Origin: Agathobaculum sp. NTUH-O15-33
GTDB lineage: Bacteria; Bacillota; Clostridia; Oscillospirales; Butyricicoccaceae
Reading direction: 5' to 3'
Length of the DNA stretch: 64,000 nucleotides
Assembly (NCBI RefSeq): GCF_033193315.1
Contig: NZ_CP136187.1
Location: 744,001 to 808,000, forward strand
The translations under genes were made by a program, and so were the position numbers. The notes below the pieces were generated by a model that saw only the letters and a program-made list of their open reading frames with translations, was not told where the DNA came from and searched no databases. Positions 60,856 to 64,000 of this stretch are shown piece by piece; the stretch's first letter is position 1; each line of letters begins with the position of its first letter.

Positions 60856-61821
60856 TCAACCCTTTCTTGCAATCGCGCGTTTCGCGGCTTCCGCGATATC
60901 CTCCGCCGTAAGGTGCAGCGTTTTCTTTAGGTAAGCCACGTCGCCGACCTCGCCGAAACGATCCTGCACGCCCACGCGTTCCAGCGGACAGCAATGGTGA
61001 CCGGTTAATACCTCGGACACCGCCGAACCCAGACCGTTTATCACGTTGTGGTTTTCGGCCGTGACGATCGCGCCGGAGAACTTTGCCGCCTCGATGACCG
61101 CCTGCTCATCGATCGGCTTGATCGTGAACATATTGGAAACGCCCGCGCTGATCTTTTCCTTGGCCAGCAGGTCGGAAGCGCGCAGCGCGTCCGCTACCGC
61201 GATGCCGGTGGCAAAGAGCATCACATCGTTGCCGTCGCGCAGCTTTACCGCTTTGCCGATCTCGAACGTTGACCCGTCCTCATAGATCTTTTCCGCCTTC
61301 TTGCGGGACAGCCGTATGTAAAACACGCCGTATCGGTCCTTGGTTTGGCGCATCAGATCAGCCAGCATCACGGAATCGGTCGGTTCTAGGATCGTGACGC
61401 CCGGGATGCAGCGCATCATGCCCATATCCTCGAACGGCATGTGCGTGCCGCCGTTGAGCGCGGCGGTCACGCCGGGGTCCGAACCGATGATGCGCACGTT
61501 CAGCTTGGCGTACGCCGCCGAGAGAAACACCTGATCCATCACGCGGCGCGTGGCGAAGGTGCCGAAGGTATGCGCGAATGGGATCAGCCCCGTGGCCGAC
61601 ATGCCCGCCGCCATACCGATCATGTTGGCTTCCTGTATGCCGCAGTTGACCGTGCGATCGGGGTGTGCCTTCCAAAAATCCGTCATACCGATGCTGTTGA
61701 TGATATCCGCGTCCAGATAGACGACGCGCTTGTCCTTTTGGGACAGTTCCTCCATTACTTCGGCAAAGACCGCGCGCATTTCGCGCGCTTCCTCCTGAAG
61801 CGCCGCTTCTAATTTGACCAT
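60856..61821 (-). CDS. Transketolase, C-terminal subunit
   Basis: This 321-residue protein contains the transketolase pyrimidine-binding domain (about 12-175: DADIINSIGMTDF, NCGIQEANMIGMAAGMS with the catalytic Glu, FAHTFGTFATRR) and the C-terminal transketolase domain (about 185-310). It needs the N-terminal subunit encoded 2 bp upstream. Together they transfer two-carbon ketol units with thiamine diphosphate. Split transketolases of this kind often sit in sugar-specific catabolic operons rather than serving the general pentose pathway. Confidence 0.93.
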   Translation of the reverse strand: MVKLEAALQEEAREMRAVFAEVMEELSQKDKRVVYLDADIINSIGMTDFWKAHPDRTVNCGIQEANMIGMAAGMSATGLIPFAHTFGTFATRRVMDQVFLSAAYAKLNVRIIGSDPGVTAALNGGTHMPFEDMGMMRCIPGVTILEPTDSVMLADLMRQTKDRYGVFYIRLSRKKAEKIYEDGSTFEIGKAVKLRDGNDVMLFATGIAVADALRASDLLAKEKISAGVSNMFTIKPIDEQAVIEAAKFSGAIVTAENHNVINGLGSAVSEVLTGHHCCPLERVGVQDRFGEVGDVAYLKKTLHLTAEDIAEAAKRAIARKG

Positions 61822-61823
61822 GT

Positions 61824-62669
61824 TTACACCTCCGCTTGGCCAAGCGCCTTGATCTGCTGCTCCAGCGCCTCGATGGCCTGCTGATACTGCGCCTGCGTAA
61901 ATTTTATGTGATGGTTGTAGAGAACGCCCTCCGCGAAGGTGCAGCCCTTGCCCTTTTCCGTTTGCAGCACGATCATGTGCGGCTTGCCGGAAACCTGCTT
62001 GGCGCGTTCGATCGCCGCCGTAATCGCGGCGTGGTCGTGGCCGTCCACCGTCTGCGCGTCCCAGCCGAAGGCTTCAAATTTCCCCCTAAGGTCGCCCAGA
62101 TCGCATACATCCTTTGTGTAACCGTCCAGCTGTTTTTGGTTACAGTCGACAAAGGCGATCAAATGGTCCAGCTTTTGCTGGTGGGCGTTCAGCGCGCCTT
62201 CCCAGATCTGGCCTTCCTCGCATTCGCCGTCGCCCAACACCAGATAGGTGTAGCTGCCCAGCCCTTGATAGCGGTTGCCCCACGCCACGCCCAGCGCCGT
62301 ACTCATGCCCTGCCCAAGAGAGCCGGTGGACATATCGACGCCGGGGGTCAGGTTGCGGTCGCAGTGGCTGGGCAGCCGCGTGCCCGGTTGGTTGATCGTT
62401 TCGATTTCGTCCTCCGGGAAGTAGCCGCGCAGCGCGAGCGTCGCGTAAACCGCGGGCCCGCAGTGCCCTTTGGAAACCACCAGCCAGTCGCGGTCCTCCC
62501 AGTTTGGTTCTTGCGGATCGACACGCATGACGCCGCTGTACAGCACGGCCATCAGGTCGGCCATCGACATTGCTCCGCCGATATGGCCCGCGCCGATCTT
62601 GCGCAGACCGCGCAGCGTCGTCATGCGGATTTTCGCCGCGAAAATTTGTTGCGTTACCGTTTCATTCAT
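61824..62669 (-). CDS. Transketolase, N-terminal subunit
   Basis: This 281-residue protein is the thiamine-diphosphate-binding half. TPP and metal ligands are in VLGDGECEEGQIWEGALNAH (about 145-164) followed by VDCNQKQLDG. GAGHIGGAMSMADLMAVLY near the N terminus and the GSLGQGMSTALGVAWG substrate loop (about 116) are typical. It is the second gene of operon 1. No pentulose kinase is nearby, so the donor is either phosphorylated elsewhere or unusual. Confidence 0.93.
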   Translation of the reverse strand: MNETVTQQIFAAKIRMTTLRGLRKIGAGHIGGAMSMADLMAVLYSGVMRVDPQEPNWEDRDWLVVSKGHCGPAVYATLALRGYFPEDEIETINQPGTRLPSHCDRNLTPGVDMSTGSLGQGMSTALGVAWGNRYQGLGSYTYLVLGDGECEEGQIWEGALNAHQQKLDHLIAFVDCNQKQLDGYTKDVCDLGDLRGKFEAFGWDAQTVDGHDHAAITAAIERAKQVSGKPHMIVLQTEKGKGCTFAEGVLYNHHIKFTQAQYQQAIEALEQQIKALGQAEV

Positions 62670-62692
62670 CGTTTATCCTCCTTTTGCCGCGT

Positions 62693-63805
62693 TCAGCAGC
62701 AGGCGTTATAGATCGCGATCATGTCCTCGCGCGTCAGCGCGGTGTAGTTATTGCGCAGCAAACGCTGCTGGCCCTCGATCACGCTGTCGGCAAACTGCGG
62801 GAACTCCTCGGGCGTCATGCCGTATTCCCGCAGCGGCTTGCGCGGCAGAATGGTATCCATCAGTTCGTATAGCCGGTCCAGCGCCTCCTCGGGTTTTACG
62901 CCCAGCTCGCGCCCGAACAGCGTTTCCAACTGCGTTAGCTTGCCGGCGGGGTGTTTTACGCGGTAAGCGCGCATGACCTCGGCAAACATCAGCTGGTTGG
63001 CTTCGCCATGGGGGATATGGTACCTGCCGCCGAGCGGATAGCTCAGCGCGTGCACGGCCGCGCAGCCCGCGTAGCCAAAAGCAATTCCGGCAAAGTTGGA
63101 GGCGGTGAGAAAATCCTCCGCCTTATCCTTCCAAGACTCGCCGCCGTTTCGCGCGATATAGCGGTAGCCGGCAATGATCTTTTCAATTGCTTTTTCGGAA
63201 AACGCTTCGCTGTGCGCGATGGCTTTTGGCGAAAGGTAGGATTCCACCGCGTGGATCAGCGCGTCGATCGAGCTGGTCGCGAAAAAGCGGTAGGGCAGCG
63301 TGCGCACCATCTCCGGGATCAACACCGCCTCGTCCGCGTACATCGTATCGAGCGCAAGGCCTTTTTTGGTGGAAAGGTTCTTCAGTTCGCAGATCGTCAC
63401 GTTGGTGACCTCGCTGCCGGTGCCGCAGGTGGTGGGGATGACCGTCAGGCGGCGCGCTTTCTGCGGGATCACGCGCCCCATAAAGATATCCTCCGTCGTC
63501 CAATCGCCGGTGAAGGTGAGCACCTTGGCAATATCGATAACGGTGCCGCCGCCAATCGCGATGATGCGCTTTGTATTCGCGGGAATGTCCGCGCGGATCG
63601 CGTCGATCATCTGATCGTTCGGTTCGCCCGCACCGTATTTCTCTTGAAACAACGCTTTGCACGGAACGTTGCAGGGCTTGACGAACGGATCGAAAATAAA
63701 CTCATTGGTAATGATTAGATCGTTTTTTTCAAGCTGCTCGGTCGCTGCAAAGGCGGCAAACGTGTCATAACCCTTTAAACAGGGCGGTAATGAAAACGTG
63801 TACAT
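62693..63805 (-). CDS. 4-hydroxybutyrate dehydrogenase (iron-containing ADH family)
   Basis: This 370-residue group-III alcohol dehydrogenase interconverts succinic semialdehyde and 4-hydroxybutyrate. It resembles the C. kluyveri/C. aminobutyricum 4-hydroxybutyrate dehydrogenases along most of its length as remembered: FQEKYGAGEP, AIGGGTVIDIAK, IPTTCGTGSEVTNV, SSIDALIHAVE, HALSYPLGGRYHIPHGEAN (metal-binding histidines) and ADSVIEGQQRLLRNNY. ATG 63805 after AGGAGAGG is preferred to the frame start at 63850. It is the first gene of operon 1, behind a consensus promoter. Confidence 0.92.
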   Translation of the reverse strand: MYTFSLPPCLKGYDTFAAFAATEQLEKNDLIITNEFIFDPFVKPCNVPCKALFQEKYGAGEPNDQMIDAIRADIPANTKRIIAIGGGTVIDIAKVLTFTGDWTTEDIFMGRVIPQKARRLTVIPTTCGTGSEVTNVTICELKNLSTKKGLALDTMYADEAVLIPEMVRTLPYRFFATSSIDALIHAVESYLSPKAIAHSEAFSEKAIEKIIAGYRYIARNGGESWKDKAEDFLTASNFAGIAFGYAGCAAVHALSYPLGGRYHIPHGEANQLMFAEVMRAYRVKHPAGKLTQLETLFGRELGVKPEEALDRLYELMDTILPRKPLREYGMTPEEFPQFADSVIEGQQRLLRNNYTALTREDMIAIYNACC

Positions 63806-63840
63806 GACTTTTGTTCCTCTCCTTTTGTTGGCTTGAGTCA

Positions 63841-63885
63841 AGCATAACATTGCGTTGTCGACCTGTCAACATAATTGTATACAAT
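63841..63885 (-). promoter_or_regulatory. Operon 1 promoter with upstream ATTGTATACAAT operator
   Basis: On the minus strand TTGACA (63864-63869), 17 bp and TATGCT (63841-63846) form a near-consensus promoter. The palindrome ATTGTATACAAT (63874-63885) sits directly upstream of the -35 box. Confidence 0.87.
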
Positions 63886-63911
63886 AATTATAATAAAATT
63901 TATAAGCAATA

Positions 63912-63944
63912 ATTGTTGACAATGTATATTTGCGATGTTATATT
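63912..63944 (+). promoter_or_regulatory. Divergent promoter at right edge with variant operator
   Basis: TTGACA (63916-63921), 17 bp and TATATT (63939-63944) direct transcription out of the window. ATTGTTGACAAT (63912-63923), identical to the other operator except in the two central bases, covers the -35 box. The gene it drives is outside; a GntR regulator is the likeliest guess. Confidence 0.8.
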
Positions 63945-64000
63945 CTAGTGGAAGTGTACTCTGTTTTGATCGGAAAGCAAGAGGTACACGACCCCCTCGC

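Noticed and set aside
50270..62669. Sulfoquinovose transketolase/isethionate sulfite-lyase pathway
   Set aside because: A split transketolase, iron alcohol dehydrogenase and glycyl-radical enzyme recall that pathway. However, the dehydrogenase matches 4-hydroxybutyrate dehydrogenase, abfD and abfT have no role there, and no sulfonate-specific isomerase or transporter is present.

Overview
The window looks like a chromosomal segment of a GC-rich (by eye about 55-60% G+C) anaerobic Clostridia member, probably an Oscillospirales or Butyricicoccaceae-type gut bacterium. The evidence is strong AGGAGG-type ribosome binding sites, many lipoprotein-type substrate-binding proteins, several FadR-type GntR regulators, glycyl-radical chemistry and a 4-hydroxybutyrate to crotonyl-CoA branch of the kind found in butyrate formers. 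The taxonomic placement is inference. I saw no rRNA, tRNA, CRISPR array, phage or transposase gene.

Layout. 1-5137: the end of a sugar-related region (Gfo/Idh/MocA oxidoreductase tail, RbsB-like binding lipoprotein, PIG-L deacetylase, LacI regulator), then two minus-strand genes (GyrI-like zinc-ribbon protein, WYL regulator). 5230-31760: a molybdenum-hydroxylase island. It has moaC and a GntR regulator, then an operon with a D-cysteine-desulfhydrase-like PLP enzyme and a complete xanthine-dehydrogenase-family enzyme (molybdenum, FAD and 2Fe-2S subunits), then a second GntR regulator. A ribose/nucleoside-type ABC transporter runs directly into a second complete xanthine-dehydrogenase-family enzyme, followed by an MBL hydrolase, XdhC, an NTP-transferase/HD protein, a MoeA-like protein, MoaA, a MOSC protein, MogA, a ModE-like protein, a third GntR, a 3-hydroxyacyl-CoA-dehydrogenase-like protein and the molybdate transporter ModABC. 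Together these import molybdate, make and mature molybdenum cofactor, and feed it to two hydroxylases; moaD and moaE were not seen. modB is frameshifted.

31727-40420: gdhA and an MGMT-like gene lie between two inverted copies of a 213-bp repeat, each sandwiched between duplicated terminator hairpins. Then come a diguanylate cyclase, azlCD with a divergent MocR regulator, a MerR regulator and a HAD hydrolase. 40417-50226: an RND-type efflux operon (adaptor, pump and two TolC-like proteins) is divergent from a small alarmone synthetase plus two-component system.

50270-63944: two minus-strand operons share the operator ATTGTATACAAT. Operon 1 (63805 to 57042) encodes 4-hydroxybutyrate dehydrogenase, a split transketolase, a zinc alcohol dehydrogenase, 4-hydroxybutyryl-CoA dehydratase and 4-hydroxybutyrate CoA-transferase. 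Operon 2 (56863 to 50270) encodes a sodium/solute symporter, a glycyl-radical enzyme, its activase and a frameshifted aldehyde dehydrogenase. I propose that the glycyl-radical enzyme produces a C4 aldehyde such as succinic semialdehyde, which is then fermented through 4-hydroxybutyrate to crotonyl-CoA. This is the best candidate here for an undescribed pathway. The terminator-nested repeat is the best candidate for an undescribed genetic element.
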